Notes: generated from the sequence alone by a model not told the origin. DNA of 64,000 nt from Flavobacterium dankookense (GCF_004362665.1 NZ_SNXR01000018.1:62001-126000); one strand, 5' to 3'; positions 7,955-17,972 are shown, counted from the first letter of the stretch. Made by a program: numbers and translations.

Positions 7955-10336
7955 ATGAACAAAATTACCCCAAATTATGTTTGCGGTAAGACCTTTTGGC
8001 TGTTGCTTTTGGTCATACTGTCGATTACAACTGCTTCTGCGCAATACATTTTTAAAGACAAGAACTCTTCCAAGCGAATTTCTATTCATGAACACACTGA
8101 GTATGTTGATGTGGAGCAAAAAAATTTAACTTTAAATAAAGTTAGAAATTTTCCAGAAATAAAATTTAAGGATGTTCCAAATGAAAACTCAGATTTTGGC
8201 TTTACTTCTAGTAATTTTTGGTTGCGTTTTCAATTGAAAAACGACACAGATAGCGAACTTTTATACTATTTTGAAACGGCAAGACCTATAACTGATGTCG
8301 CTAATTTGTATGTTATTAAGGAAGACAAATCGGTGACTAAATTTGTTAGTGGTGATGCTATTCCTTACGATAAAAGAAGTTTTGATTTGCGTAAAACCAT
8401 CTTCAAAATCAAATTAGAACCTAACGAAACTCAGCAATTTTATTTGCATGTTAAAAGTGATGGAGAAATGCTTTCTATGCCATTGGTTCTTCACAAAACC
8501 GAAAGTTTGTTGGAGGAAAGTGCTTTTGAGCAATTCATTTTTGGTTTCTTTTATGGCATTCTTATCATTGCCTCTATTTTATACCTGTTCTTTTTCTTTG
8601 GTATGAGAGACAAAACCTTTTTTTACTACAGCATGTATGTGGTTTTTATTGGTTTACTTCAATTTTCAATTGATGGTTATTTTTATAAATTCGTTACTCC
8701 AGATGCGGGTTGGTTTTCCCTTCATTCGGTTGCTATTTTTGCCTGTCTGGCTAACTTTTTTCTGGGAAGATATGCTCAAGTATTTTTAAAGATAAAAGGT
8801 CGTAATAAATTCATTAACAATGCTTTTTATGTTCTTTATGCGCTAGACGGTTTATTGTTGCTTTCATTGTTTGTTTTACCTAACGCTTTGGAATATGCAT
8901 ATCCATCGGCTAATGCTTTAGGCTTGATTTTGCTTGTCCTTATCATAGCTTCTCAGGTTTCAATTTACAATCAAACCAAACAGATTGACAAGTTTTTTGC
9001 CTTTGGTATTTTATTTTTAATATGTGGGTTTGTGGTTTTCATTTTGAAGAACTTTAGCATTTTGCCGTTGAGTTTTTGGACAGAAAATGGTTCCAAAATA
9101 GGAACTGGTTTGGAAGTCATATTCCTTTCGCTATCGATGGCAAACTTGATACGAAATTTAAAGAATGAAAGAGAGGAATTGCAAGAGCTAGCATTACAAA
9201 AATCGGAGGAAATGAATGAATTGAAGTCGTATTTTCTATCGAATATAAGCCACGAATTGCGCACACCTTTGAACTCCATTTTAAATATTGCAAAAACAAT
9301 GGCGAATGATTATGATGATGAGCAAATTCAAAATAATAGTCAAATTATAAAATATTCAACCTATAGTTTGTTGAGTTCTGTTAACGATATATTGGATTTT
9401 TCTAAAATTGAAAAAAATGAAATTAAGTTAGAACTGACTGATTTTGATGTTGCCAAAACCGTTGAGCATATTGCTGCCAATTTTAAACGAGAAGCTAAAG
9501 ACAAAGGATTGGATTTTACTTTTCATATTGAGAATTCAATCCCACAATTGGTTAAAGGAGATGCTGTCCGTTTAAGTCAAATATTACACAATATTTTAAG
9601 TAATGCGTTGAAATTTACCAATGAAGGTTTTGTGAAATTCAAATTAGAAACTCAATCAAGTTCAGATAAAAAAGTACAACTACTCTTTACTATCAGTGAT
9701 ACTGGTGTTGGTATTCCGAAAGAAAAAATGAATAGTATTTTTGATTCGTTTTCACAAGAAAGCATCAACAATAAGCGAAAATTTGGTGGGCTTGGATTGG
9801 GCTTATTCATTGTAAAATCATTGGTAAATCTTCAAAAAGGTAAAATTGACATCCAAAGTCAACTCGGACTTGGAACCGTTTGTACTATAGAACTGGACTA
9901 TGAGATTGTGAAAGAAGAGCCAAAAGCCGTTGCACTTGTTACCAATGACGAATTTGATTTAAAAGGAAAGCGAATATTGGTAGTAGAAGATAATGCCATG
10001 AACCAAATGGTGATTAAAATGATTACCAAAAAATGGCTAAACACCACCGTTGAATTTGCTAATAATGGTGAAGAAGGAGTAAATCAACTCAAAGACAATC
10101 TGTATGATATTGTTTTAATGGATTTGCAAATGCCAGTGATGGATGGTTATGAAGCAACGATTGCTATTAGAAAAGGAGAAGCTGGCGAAAACAATAAAAA
10201 CATCCCTATAATTGCGGTAACTGCCGATGTAATGGAAAGCACAAAAGAACGAGTTATGGAAATTGGAATGAATAAATACTTATCAAAACCTGTTAGCAAA
10301 GAAGTTCTTTTTGAAAGCATAACCGCACTCGTATAA
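7955..10336 (+). CDS. hybrid sensor histidine kinase/response regulator with 7TMR-DISM sensor
   Basis: A 793-residue membrane two-component protein. After a signal peptide (ending near TTASAQ) comes an extracytoplasmic 7TMR-DISMED2-type beta domain (about residues 40-180), then a seven-helix membrane block (about 185-385). The kinase core follows: HisKA with SHELRTPL (phospho-His near 433), and HATPase motifs NILSNALKF, DTGVGIP and GGLGLGLFIVK. A receiver domain (about 665-793) has its phospho-Asp near 722 in VLMDLQMPVMDG. DISM sensors usually bind carbohydrate-like ligands at the cell surface. There is no DNA-binding output, so a separate partner is expected; none is adjacent. Confidence 0.93.
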   Translation: MNKITPNYVCGKTFWLLLLVILSITTASAQYIFKDKNSSKRISIHEHTEYVDVEQKNLTLNKVRNFPEIKFKDVPNENSDFGFTSSNFWLRFQLKNDTDSELLYYFETARPITDVANLYVIKEDKSVTKFVSGDAIPYDKRSFDLRKTIFKIKLEPNETQQFYLHVKSDGEMLSMPLVLHKTESLLEESAFEQFIFGFFYGILIIASILYLFFFFGMRDKTFFYYSMYVVFIGLLQFSIDGYFYKFVTPDAGWFSLHSVAIFACLANFFLGRYAQVFLKIKGRNKFINNAFYVLYALDGLLLLSLFVLPNALEYAYPSANALGLILLVLIIASQVSIYNQTKQIDKFFAFGILFLICGFVVFILKNFSILPLSFWTENGSKIGTGLEVIFLSLSMANLIRNLKNEREELQELALQKSEEMNELKSYFLSNISHELRTPLNSILNIAKTMANDYDDEQIQNNSQIIKYSTYSLLSSVNDILDFSKIEKNEIKLELTDFDVAKTVEHIAANFKREAKDKGLDFTFHIENSIPQLVKGDAVRLSQILHNILSNALKFTNEGFVKFKLETQSSSDKKVQLLFTISDTGVGIPKEKMNSIFDSFSQESINNKRKFGGLGLGLFIVKSLVNLQKGKIDIQSQLGLGTVCTIELDYEIVKEEPKAVALVTNDEFDLKGKRILVVEDNAMNQMVIKMITKKWLNTTVEFANNGEEGVNQLKDNLYDIVLMDLQMPVMDGYEATIAIRKGEAGENNKNIPIIAVTADVMESTKERVMEIGMNKYLSKPVSKEVLFESITALV

Positions 10337-10429
10337 ACCCTGTCAAACATTTTATATTCAAACTTTAGTTTACTCTTCATTTATTGAAATTTTATAATTC
10401 AATTCATGGAGAGTAAACTTTTTTATGTT

Positions 10430-10437
10430 TACTTTTG
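10430..10437 (+). promoter_or_regulatory. -7 promoter box for the PLP-dependent acyltransferase gene
   Basis: TACTTTTG matches TAnnTTTG, 28 bases before the ATG at 10465. An in-frame TTG at 10435 lies inside this box and so cannot be the start. Confidence 0.65.
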
Positions 10438-10464
10438 CAAGGTTTTTATAAATTCATATTTACA

Positions 10465-11727
10465 ATGGTAAAAGATTTATTCGAAAGAATACAAAACAAC
10501 AAAGGTCCATTAGGAAAATGGGCATCACAAGCAGAAGGCTATTATGTTTTTCCAAAACTAGAAGGAGAACTTGGTCCGAGAATGCAATTTCAAGGAAAAA
10601 ATATTTTGAACTGGAGTTTGAATGATTATCTAGGCTTAGCCAATCATCCAGAAGTTCGTAAAGCTGATACTGATGCGGCTATACAATATGGTGCTGCTTA
10701 TCCAATGGGTGCCAGAATGATGAGTGGACACACTGATGTTCATGAGCAATTGGAAAAGGAATTGGCTGCTTTTGTAATGAAAGAATCAGCTTATTTATTG
10801 AATTTTGGCTACCAAGGAATTATGTCAACTATTGATGCTTTGGTTACCAAAAATGATATCATTGTTTATGATGTTGATGCACATGCTTGTATCATTGATG
10901 GTGTTCGTTTGCATATGGGTAAACGTTTTACGTATCGTCATAACGATTTGGAAAGTATGGAGAAAAACCTTCAACGAGCTACTAAAATGGCAATGGAAAC
11001 TGGAGGCGGAATTCTTTTCATTACTGAAGGTGTTTTTGGGATGCGAGGACAACAAGGTAAATTGAAAGAAATTGTGGCCATGAAAGAAAAGTACAATTTC
11101 CGTTTGTTAGTTGATGATGCACATGGTTTTGGTACACTAGGAAAAACTGGTGCTGGTGCTGGAGAAGAACAAGGTTGCCAAGATGGCATTGATGTTTACT
11201 TTTCGACTTTTGCTAAATCAATGGCTAGTATTGGTGCTTTTATTGCTGCGGATAAAGACGTTATTGATTATTTAAAATATAATTTACGTTCACAAATGTT
11301 TGCCAAAGCTTTGCCAATGATACAAACTGTTGGTGCTTTAAAACGTCTAGAATTGTTGCGAAATCACCCTGAATTGAAAGACAAACTTTGGGAAAACGTA
11401 AATGCATTACAATCAGGTTTAAAAGCTAGAAACTTCAATATTGGTGACACTAATACTTGTGTTACTCCGGTTTACTTGGAAGGAAGTGTTCCAGAAGCCA
11501 TGGTAATGGTAAATGATTTAAGAGAAAATTATGGTATCTTCTTGTCTATTGTAATATATCCTGTTATACCAAAAGGAATTATCTTGTTGCGAATGATACC
11601 AACTTCTTCTCATACTTTGTCTGATATTGATGAGACCTTAACTGCTTTTGAAGCTATTCGTGAAAAATTAGAAAACGGAACTTACAAGAAAATTGCGGAT
11701 GCAACTACGGTTGATTTAGACGCGTAA
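10465..11727 (+). CDS. serine palmitoyltransferase-like alpha-oxoamine synthase (sphingolipid or sulfonolipid synthesis)
   Basis: A 420-residue PLP enzyme of the alpha-oxoamine synthase family, which condenses an amino acid with an acyl thioester and releases CO2. VDDAHGFGTLG and the PLP lysine in FSTFAKSMAS (near residue 250) are present, with a typical N-terminal segment (NILNWSLNDYLGLANHPEV). In Bacteroidetes, members with this long N-terminus make the sphingoid base from serine, or capnine from cysteate for sulfonolipids used in gliding; the two cannot be told apart here. Biotin-pathway BioF is less likely because no other biotin gene is nearby. The ATG at 10465 is chosen from the promoter position. 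Confidence 0.85.
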   Translation: MVKDLFERIQNNKGPLGKWASQAEGYYVFPKLEGELGPRMQFQGKNILNWSLNDYLGLANHPEVRKADTDAAIQYGAAYPMGARMMSGHTDVHEQLEKELAAFVMKESAYLLNFGYQGIMSTIDALVTKNDIIVYDVDAHACIIDGVRLHMGKRFTYRHNDLESMEKNLQRATKMAMETGGGILFITEGVFGMRGQQGKLKEIVAMKEKYNFRLLVDDAHGFGTLGKTGAGAGEEQGCQDGIDVYFSTFAKSMASIGAFIAADKDVIDYLKYNLRSQMFAKALPMIQTVGALKRLELLRNHPELKDKLWENVNALQSGLKARNFNIGDTNTCVTPVYLEGSVPEAMVMVNDLRENYGIFLSIVIYPVIPKGIILLRMIPTSSHTLSDIDETLTAFEAIREKLENGTYKKIADATTVDLDA

Positions 11728-11742
11728 TTTCTACTATACCCT

Positions 11743-11777
11743 CAAAAAAAATCCATTCAAATTGAATGGATTTTTTT
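11743..11777. terminator. bidirectional terminator between the acyltransferase and cysteine desulfurase genes
   Basis: ATCCATTC-AAATT-GAATGGAT flanked by an A run and a T run, between two convergent genes. It should stop transcription from both sides. Confidence 0.85.
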
Positions 11778-12897
11778 ATATCATTTTCAAAGCTGTTATA
11801 AATTCGTCGATTTCTTCTTTTGAATTATAATGACTGAATGAAATTCGTAAACTAGGTTTTTTTAAATCATCCTCGTTTAGCATTTCGGCTAAGACATGAG
11901 AAGGTTTTATACTTCCACTTTGGCAAGCACTTCCGCGAGAAACCGCAATTCCTTTCATATCTAAATTGAATAAGATCATGGCAGTCTTTTCTTCTGAAAA
12001 AGGTAAAACTACATTCAAAATATTGTAGAACGTATTTTCACCATTGATTTTAACATCTGGAAAAGCCGCTTTCAGATTGGAAAAACAATATTCTTTTAAA
12101 TCTAGAATGTATTTTTCTTCTTCGTTTAAGTGTTGATAAGCTAATTCTAGGGCTTTTGCCATTCCAGCAATTTGATGTACCGACTCAGTTCCAGCACGCC
12201 AACCTTTTTCTTGTTCGCCACCAAATAAAATAGGTTGCAAAACAATACCTTTTTTTACATAGGCAAATCCTACTCCTTTTGGTCCGTGAAATTTATGAGC
12301 ACTTGCTACTAAAAAATCAATTGGATTTTGTTGTAAATCGATAGTTGCTTTCCCAATAGACTGCACGGTATCACAATGAAAAAGTACTTTGTTTTTATGA
12401 CATACATCTGCAATTATTTTACAATCGTTAATTACACCTGTCTCATTATTTACATGCATTAACGAAACTAGTGTCTTTACTTCTGTGGCTAATAATTCCT
12501 CAAGGTGAGAATAATCTAAACCTCCGTTGGGAAGAATATTGATGTAATCTACTTTAATATTGAATTCTTTTTCGAGTGCTAGAATGGTATATAGTGTTGC
12601 ATGATGCTCAATTTTTGAGGTAATAATTCTTTTTACTTCAAAATGGCAAACCGCACTTCTTAAAATCCAATTGGTTGCTTCCGTAGCACTAGAGGTGAAA
12701 ATAATTTCTTGCGCATTGCAATTTAATTGTTTGGCAATCAATTTACGTGCTGTTTCAACAATTGCTTTTGCACTTCTTCCAATACTATGTGTTGAGGATG
12801 GATTTCCATATTCTGACTGCATGACATGTACCATTTCGTCTATTACTTCCTGACGAATGGGAGTTGTAGCGGCGTTATCAAGATATATTTTTTTCAT
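11776..12897 (-). CDS. cysteine desulfurase, NifS/IscS family
   Basis: A 373-residue PLP enzyme that takes sulfur from cysteine as a protein persulfide, for Fe-S clusters or tRNA thiolation. It starts with the family's YLDNAATTPIRQEV, carries the PLP lysine in SAHKFHGPKGVG (near residue 201), and has the catalytic Cys near 323 in SRGSACQSGS. The loop around the cysteine resembles the IscS/NifS group rather than SufS. No scaffold gene (iscU, nifU) or regulator is adjacent, so its sulfur acceptor is unknown. Single-gene unit, convergent with the upstream gene. Confidence 0.93.
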   Translation of the reverse strand: MKKIYLDNAATTPIRQEVIDEMVHVMQSEYGNPSSTHSIGRSAKAIVETARKLIAKQLNCNAQEIIFTSSATEATNWILRSAVCHFEVKRIITSKIEHHATLYTILALEKEFNIKVDYINILPNGGLDYSHLEELLATEVKTLVSLMHVNNETGVINDCKIIADVCHKNKVLFHCDTVQSIGKATIDLQQNPIDFLVASAHKFHGPKGVGFAYVKKGIVLQPILFGGEQEKGWRAGTESVHQIAGMAKALELAYQHLNEEEKYILDLKEYCFSNLKAAFPDVKINGENTFYNILNVVLPFSEEKTAMILFNLDMKGIAVSRGSACQSGSIKPSHVLAEMLNEDDLKKPSLRISFSHYNSKEEIDEFITALKMI

Positions 12898-12964
12898 AGT
12901 GCAAATATAAAAATTACTCTTCCTAAATAAATTATAAAAGATGTATTAATGAGGTAAAAAACTT

Positions 12965-12972
12965 TATTTTTG
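12965..12972 (+). promoter_or_regulatory. -7 promoter box for the lipoprotein/bshC operon
   Basis: TATTTTTG, a TAnnTTTG match, 18 bases before the ATG at 12991. Confidence 0.55.
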
Positions 12973-12990
12973 CTTTAAATTTTATATTCG

Positions 12991-13941
12991 ATGAAACAAT
13001 TTTTAGTTATACTGGTGCTGTTATTTTCGTTAAATGCTTGTGACGATGGCGATTTAGAAGTAAAAAATATTGATTTTGAAGATGTTGTAGCCACAAAATG
13101 CAGTGGTGATAAAGATGTTATCTATAAAATCAAAGACACCGAAATGTTATTGATAGAAATTCCTGCGGATATTTTTGAAAATGATGAAACTCCAGAAGGT
13201 GAACCCATAGAAGTCAACATATCCAGTACGGTAAAAGTTAAATACCGCCAATATAATGGTGCTGTTTCTGTTGATAATATTTGTCCTGCAATACCTGATG
13301 CAACACCTAGTTTGTTGGAAGAATGGAATGCTCTAGCTGGTACAATTGAAATTACTTCGACCGCAATAAAAACTACCGATGCTACAACTGGAGCAACAAA
13401 GATTACAGGATACAAACATTATATAGTATTTAAAAACATAACGTTTGAAAAACCAGGTGGAACTCAAGTTTACAGTTCATTTGTTTTTGGAAATTATAAT
13501 ACTACCGCAACCGCATTGTCTTTTGGATTTGATGAAGAGGTTGCCAAAAGCTCTTGTGATAACCGTCTTTTTAATTTTAATGGTTCGGAAGTTTTGACGT
13601 TAGATACTGATGAGTATGCCACTCTTTTTGTCAATGAAGTAACAACAGAACCAAGAACAGCTTTGATTTCTTCAACAAACAAATTGACTTATAGTCTTTA
13701 TGGAAGCGTAGTAAATGATGCTTTTTTCTGTACCACTCCAAATCCAACAATACCAGCACAATTATGGATTGCCGAAGATGGTGTTGATAATGTTAGTGGC
13801 ATAATTGAAGTTACCACTATTCAACAACTTGTTGGTGTCTTTCAACACACTATTCGTTTGAAAAAAGTTACCATGAAAAAAGGAAATAGTGACTTCTATT
13901 TAGGTGATAATTATCTTTTTGGAACTTTACTTACTAACTAA
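12991..13941 (+). CDS. hypothetical lipoprotein
   Basis: A 316-residue protein with a lipoprotein signal (LLFSLNACDDGD, Cys near residue 17). The mature part is acidic and beta-rich, and contains two related halves with the pattern of Cys-x-Asn-x-x-Leu-Phe, a segment naming nonspecific polar strands, and a closing HxIxxKxxTxxK-like stretch. That suggests a tandem duplicated beta domain exposed on the cell surface or in the periplasm. No catalytic motif is visible. It lies 6 bases upstream of bshC and shares its promoter, although a functional link to bacillithiol is not evident. Confidence 0.8.
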   Translation: MKQFLVILVLLFSLNACDDGDLEVKNIDFEDVVATKCSGDKDVIYKIKDTEMLLIEIPADIFENDETPEGEPIEVNISSTVKVKYRQYNGAVSVDNICPAIPDATPSLLEEWNALAGTIEITSTAIKTTDATTGATKITGYKHYIVFKNITFEKPGGTQVYSSFVFGNYNTTATALSFGFDEEVAKSSCDNRLFNFNGSEVLTLDTDEYATLFVNEVTTEPRTALISSTNKLTYSLYGSVVNDAFFCTTPNPTIPAQLWIAEDGVDNVSGIIEVTTIQQLVGVFQHTIRLKKVTMKKGNSDFYLGDNYLFGTLLTN

Positions 13942-13947
13942 CTTATA

Positions 13948-15540
13948 ATGAAGGAATACGACTGTATTAGTTATCAAAAATCTGGTTTTTTCTCTAAACT
14001 CATTGTTGATTATTTGGATGAAAAAGAAAACCTAAAATCATTATATCATCGTAGTCCGAAAATAGAAAACTTCCGACTTCAAATCGAAGAAAAAAAGCAA
14101 AATTTTCCAAAAGAGTATAGAGCTATTTTAGTTTCTTCGCTTGAAAATCAATACCAAAAAATTGAAACGTCTGAAGCAACAAAATCTAATATTCAGTCGC
14201 TCAGTGATGAAAATACTTTTACGATTACTACAGGTCATCAATTGAATTTATTTACTGGACCACTTTATTTTTTGTATAAAATTGTTTCGGTTATCAATCT
14301 CTGTAAAAAGTTAAAACAAGACTATCCAACGTATAATTTTGTGCCTATTTACTGGATGGCAACTGAAGATCATGATTTTGAAGAAATAAACCATTTCAAT
14401 TTTAAAGGAAAAAAAATAAGTTGGAAAAAAGATAGTTCTGGTCCAGTTGGACGATTATCAACCGATGGATTAGAAGCTGCTTTTGAATTGTTTGAAAAAG
14501 AATTGGGTGCAGGAAATAATGCTGCTTATTTAAAAGATATATTCCAAAAATCGTACTTAGAACACACTACTCTTGCTGATGCGACGCGGTATTTAGCCAA
14601 TGAATTGTTCAAAGCATATGGTTTGGTAATAGTTGACGGCGACCGTTCCGAGTTGAAGAAAATATTTGCTCCCTTTGTTAAAAAAGAATTGTTAGAGCAA
14701 ACTTCTTTTCATAACGTTAACAAAACCAATGAGGTATTAAAACAGTATGATATCCAAGTAAATCCTAGAGAGATTAATCTTTTTTACATTGAAAACGATT
14801 TAAGAGAACGCATTGTTTTTGAAAATAACGAATACAAAATAAACAATACGGAGCTACGTTTTTCAGATGAAGAATTACTCTCTATTTTAGAAAAATCACC
14901 TGAAAAATTTAGTCCCAATGTTATACTTCGTCCATTATATCAAGAGGTGATTTTGCCAAATCTTTGTTATATTGGTGGTGGAGGTGAAATAGCGTATTGG
15001 CTTGAATTACAATCTAATTTTGAAGAAAATAAAATAACCTTCCCAATACTTCTTTTACGAAATTCTGTTTTATTAGTAACTCAAAAGCAGTTAGATAAAG
15101 TTGAAAAACTCAACTTATCGGTAAGCGATTTATTTACCAATCAGCAAGTACTTGTCAATAATAAAACGGCTGAGTATTCTAATTTAACGTTGGATTTTTC
15201 TGCTCAAAAAGAGTTTTTAAAGCAACAATTTGTAGCCTTGTATGAAATAGCTAGCCAAACTGATAAGTCATTTATTGGAGCAGTAAAAGCGCAAGAAGTG
15301 AAACAGATAAAAGGATTGGAAAACCTTGAAAAAAGACTACTGAAAGCCGAAAAAAGAATTCACATTGATACATTAGAACGAATATTACAACTTCAGAATG
15401 AATTGTTTCCTAACCAAAGCTTGCAGGAACGAAAGAGTAACTTTTCGGAGTTTTATTTAGAGATTGGAAATGAATTGATTGAAAAATTAATTGAAGAATT
15501 ACATCCTTTAAAAAATCATTTTTCTTTAATTACTCTATGA
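13948..15540 (+). CDS. bshC: bacillithiol biosynthesis cysteine-adding enzyme
   Basis: A 530-residue cytoplasmic protein of the BshC family, which adds cysteine to glucosamine-malate as the last step of bacillithiol synthesis. Recognisable features are TITTGHQLNLFTGPLYFLYK (residues about 90-110), VPIYWMATEDHDFEEI, the central Rossmann-like core with GLVIVDGDR, and RPLYQEVILPNLCYIGGGGEIAYW. The C-terminal coiled-coil (LKAEKRIHIDTLERI) is typical, and full length is retained. bshA and bshB are not in the window. It follows the lipoprotein gene by 6 bases. Confidence 0.93.
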   Translation: MKEYDCISYQKSGFFSKLIVDYLDEKENLKSLYHRSPKIENFRLQIEEKKQNFPKEYRAILVSSLENQYQKIETSEATKSNIQSLSDENTFTITTGHQLNLFTGPLYFLYKIVSVINLCKKLKQDYPTYNFVPIYWMATEDHDFEEINHFNFKGKKISWKKDSSGPVGRLSTDGLEAAFELFEKELGAGNNAAYLKDIFQKSYLEHTTLADATRYLANELFKAYGLVIVDGDRSELKKIFAPFVKKELLEQTSFHNVNKTNEVLKQYDIQVNPREINLFYIENDLRERIVFENNEYKINNTELRFSDEELLSILEKSPEKFSPNVILRPLYQEVILPNLCYIGGGGEIAYWLELQSNFEENKITFPILLLRNSVLLVTQKQLDKVEKLNLSVSDLFTNQQVLVNNKTAEYSNLTLDFSAQKEFLKQQFVALYEIASQTDKSFIGAVKAQEVKQIKGLENLEKRLLKAEKRIHIDTLERILQLQNELFPNQSLQERKSNFSEFYLEIGNELIEKLIEELHPLKNHFSLITL

Positions 15541-15636
15541 AATTGTTAACACTATAACGTTTTCGCAATTATTCCATTTTTATTCACACTATTTTTTAAA
15601 TTATTTTTGGGTAACTAATTATAATATTAATGCTTT

Positions 15637-16809
15637 ATGAAGAAAAATTTACTCTATCTATTTACTTTTCTTTTTTCCTTCAATTGTTACTCACAAGTAA
15701 TTTCTATGATTGGAAGTACAAGTCCTTCTGGAAGTTGGGCTATTGACACCAACATGAACACTACTGATAATGTAACTTATACGTTAAACAATGTAACGCT
15801 AACTACAGCAACGGATCCTGCTACAACTGGATTAAAATTTAGACAAGATGGCGATTGGGCTATCAATTGGGGAAATAGTAATTTTCCATCGGGAACTGGT
15901 GTTCAAAATGGTCCAAATATTATGACCATAGCAGGAACTTATGATGTTACTTTTAACCGATTGAATGGTACTTATACTTTTATTCAGCAAGTTACTTTTC
16001 CAACTATTGGAATTTGGGGTCCAGCGGTTGATTCTCAAAATGGCTACGGAGGCGATGATGTTGATATGATAACGAATGATGGTATCGTTTACACTTTAGC
16101 TGACTTTAATTTTAGTAGTGGTCAAGCGTATTTTAGAGAAAACAACAACTCTCAACTAGTTTATGGAAGTACTGCATTTCCTGTTGGAACGGCTGTTGCA
16201 ACTGGTCCATCAATACCGGTTACTGGAGGTGAATACTTTGTAACGTTTAATAGAACTACTGGGGAATATCGATTTGATTACCCAAGTATTGGGATTTTAG
16301 GTTCGGCTTTGGGCGGTTTTGGCGTAGAAGATACCGATTTAAGTACAACAGATGGTTTTGTTTACACCATTAATGATTTACAAGTTATTGATGGTGAAGT
16401 AAAATTTAGAAAAAATAATAGTTGGGCAACTAACTGGGGTTCAGTAGATTTCCCTTCAGGAACAGGAACACAAAATGGTCCAAATATTCCTATTGGTGGT
16501 GGTTTTTATGATGTAACTTTTGAAAGAGATACGGGTAACTACCAATTTGTAAATTCATTATCCGTTAACGAAAGTGCTATCAAAAATTTAAAAGTGTATC
16601 CAAATCCATCTTCAACTGATTGGACTATTACACATACGGCTACTATTGATCGCATTCAATTGTTTGATGTTACAGGAAAAGAGTTGCAAAGCTTCACTCC
16701 TATTGCTAACGATTTTGCTATTTCGAGCAATGGTTTATCGCAAGGTGTATATTTCTTGAAGATTTCGTCTGGATTGGATTTCTCTGTGCAGAAAATTATT
16801 AAAAATTGA
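15637..16809 (+). CDS. T9SS-exported protein with three SusE/F-like repeats and C-terminal sorting domain
   Basis: A 390-residue secreted protein. A signal peptide (ending near FNCYSQ) is followed by three repeats of about 95-100 residues, each with a pattern such as VKFRKNNSWATNWGS ... FPSGTGTQNGPNIP ... GFYDVTFERDTGNYQF, resembling SusE/SusF outer-membrane starch-binding modules. The last ~75 residues (LKVYPNPSS ... LFDVTGKEL ... GVYFLKIS ... KIIKN) are a type A sorting domain that directs export by the type IX system. It may bind surface glycans, but no enzyme or transport partner is adjacent. A close relative within the window was not seen. Confidence 0.9.
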   Translation: MKKNLLYLFTFLFSFNCYSQVISMIGSTSPSGSWAIDTNMNTTDNVTYTLNNVTLTTATDPATTGLKFRQDGDWAINWGNSNFPSGTGVQNGPNIMTIAGTYDVTFNRLNGTYTFIQQVTFPTIGIWGPAVDSQNGYGGDDVDMITNDGIVYTLADFNFSSGQAYFRENNNSQLVYGSTAFPVGTAVATGPSIPVTGGEYFVTFNRTTGEYRFDYPSIGILGSALGGFGVEDTDLSTTDGFVYTINDLQVIDGEVKFRKNNSWATNWGSVDFPSGTGTQNGPNIPIGGGFYDVTFERDTGNYQFVNSLSVNESAIKNLKVYPNPSSTDWTITHTATIDRIQLFDVTGKELQSFTPIANDFAISSNGLSQGVYFLKISSGLDFSVQKIIKN

Positions 16810-16844
16810 TAATTATTCCATTTTTTATACTGATTTAAAAACGT

Positions 16845-16852
16845 TACTTTTG
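16845..16852 (+). promoter_or_regulatory. -7 promoter box for ndk
   Basis: TACTTTTG, a TAnnTTTG match, 29 bases before the ndk ATG at 16882. Confidence 0.6.
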
Positions 16853-16881
16853 CACCCGAATTTAAAATCATTTATATCAAA

Positions 16882-17301
16882 ATGGCAACAAACAGAACTT
16901 TTACAATGATTAAACCTGATGGTGTTGAAAACGGACACATCGGTGGAATTTTAAATATGATTACTGAAGGTGGTTTCAGAATTGTAGCAATGAAATTAAC
17001 ACAATTGACAGTAGCTGATGCTCAAAAATTTTATGCAGTTCACTCTGCTAGACCATTTTTTGGTGAATTGGTTGAGTTCATGACACGTGGACCAATCGTA
17101 GCAGCAATTTTAGAAAAAGACAATGCTGTTGAAGATTTCAGAACTTTAATTGGTTCTACCAATCCTGCTGATGCTGCTGAAGGAACAATTCGTAAAAAAT
17201 ATGCAACTTCAATTGGAGAAAATGCTGTTCACGGTTCTGACTCTGATGAAAATGCTGCTATAGAAAGTGCTTTTCACTTTGCAGGAAGAGAGCAATTCTA
17301 A
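16882..17301 (+). CDS. ndk: nucleoside diphosphate kinase
   Basis: A 139-residue enzyme that moves the gamma phosphate of ATP onto other nucleoside diphosphates through a phospho-histidine. It starts with [20 protein letters not shown], carries [15 protein letters not shown], and has the catalytic His117 in [12 protein letters not shown]. Length is standard. It has its own promoter box upstream and a strong terminator after it, so it is a single-gene unit. Confidence 0.98.
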   Translation: MATNRTFTMIKPDGVENGHIGGILNMITEGGFRIVAMKLTQLTVADAQKFYAVHSARPFFGELVEFMTRGPIVAAILEKDNAVEDFRTLIGSTNPADAAEGTIRKKYATSIGENAVHGSDSDENAAIESAFHFAGREQF

Positions 17302-17320
17302 TTCGAATTTCTTTAACAAT

Positions 17321-17355
17321 AAAAAACCTCTTTAAAAATTAAAGAGGTTTTTTTT
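17321..17355. terminator. bidirectional terminator between ndk and the peroxidase gene
   Basis: CCTCTTTA-AAAAT-TAAAGAGG flanked by six A and eight T residues, between convergent genes. Confidence 0.9.
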
Positions 17356-17372
17356 ATTTGAGTAACTTAGTT

Positions 17373-17972
17373 TTATTTTCCGTTTATCCAATCTACGATA
17401 GCAGCATCTGTTGGAAGTACTCTTGGCGAAAGCACTTTTACCAATTCGCCTTGTTCATTGATTAGATACTTTTGAAAGTTCCACTCTACTTCGCTGTCTT
17501 GTAAACCGTTTTTACTTTTTTCTGTTAAGAATTGATAGATTTCGTGTTTGTCATTTCCTTTTACTGAAATCTTTTCCATCATTGGAAAAGTTACACCATA
17601 ATTTTTTTGACAAAAAGCAGCAATTTGTTCATTGCTTCCAGGCTCTTGCCCACCAAAATTATTGGCAGGGAAACCAACTATTACAAAATTTTTGTCTTTG
17701 TATTTTCCATAAATCGATTCTAAGTCTTTGTACTGTGGTGTTAATCCACATTCTGAAGCTGTATTGACAATCAATATTTTTTTACCTTTTAAGGTTTCGA
17801 AATCAAATTCATTTCCGTTTAAGTCGGTTATTTTGAATTGATAAATCGTTTGTTTTTCCATTTTTGTTGTTGTAAAATCTGTTTTTTTAGTTGTTGACGC
17901 TTGGTTCTGAGCCTGATTTTGACAACTCATTACCAAGAAAGAAGTAATTAGAAATAAAGAGATTTTTTTCAT
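17373..17972 (-). CDS. glutathione peroxidase-family thiol peroxidase, lipoprotein
   Basis: A 199-residue peroxidase of the GPx fold. The first 17 residues form a lipoprotein signal (FLVMSC, Cys17), so it is exported and lipid-anchored. The mature domain has the peroxidatic cysteine (Cys75, NTASECGLTPQY), the conserved Gln/Gly region (FPANNFGGQEPGS) and the Trp/Asn motif (VEWNFQKYL). Bacterial cysteine GPx proteins usually use thioredoxin rather than glutathione. It probably detoxifies hydroperoxides in the periplasm. Single gene, convergent with ndk. Confidence 0.9.
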   Translation of the reverse strand: MKKISLFLITSFLVMSCQNQAQNQASTTKKTDFTTTKMEKQTIYQFKITDLNGNEFDFETLKGKKILIVNTASECGLTPQYKDLESIYGKYKDKNFVIVGFPANNFGGQEPGSNEQIAAFCQKNYGVTFPMMEKISVKGNDKHEIYQFLTEKSKNGLQDSEVEWNFQKYLINEQGELVKVLSPRVLPTDAAIVDWINGK

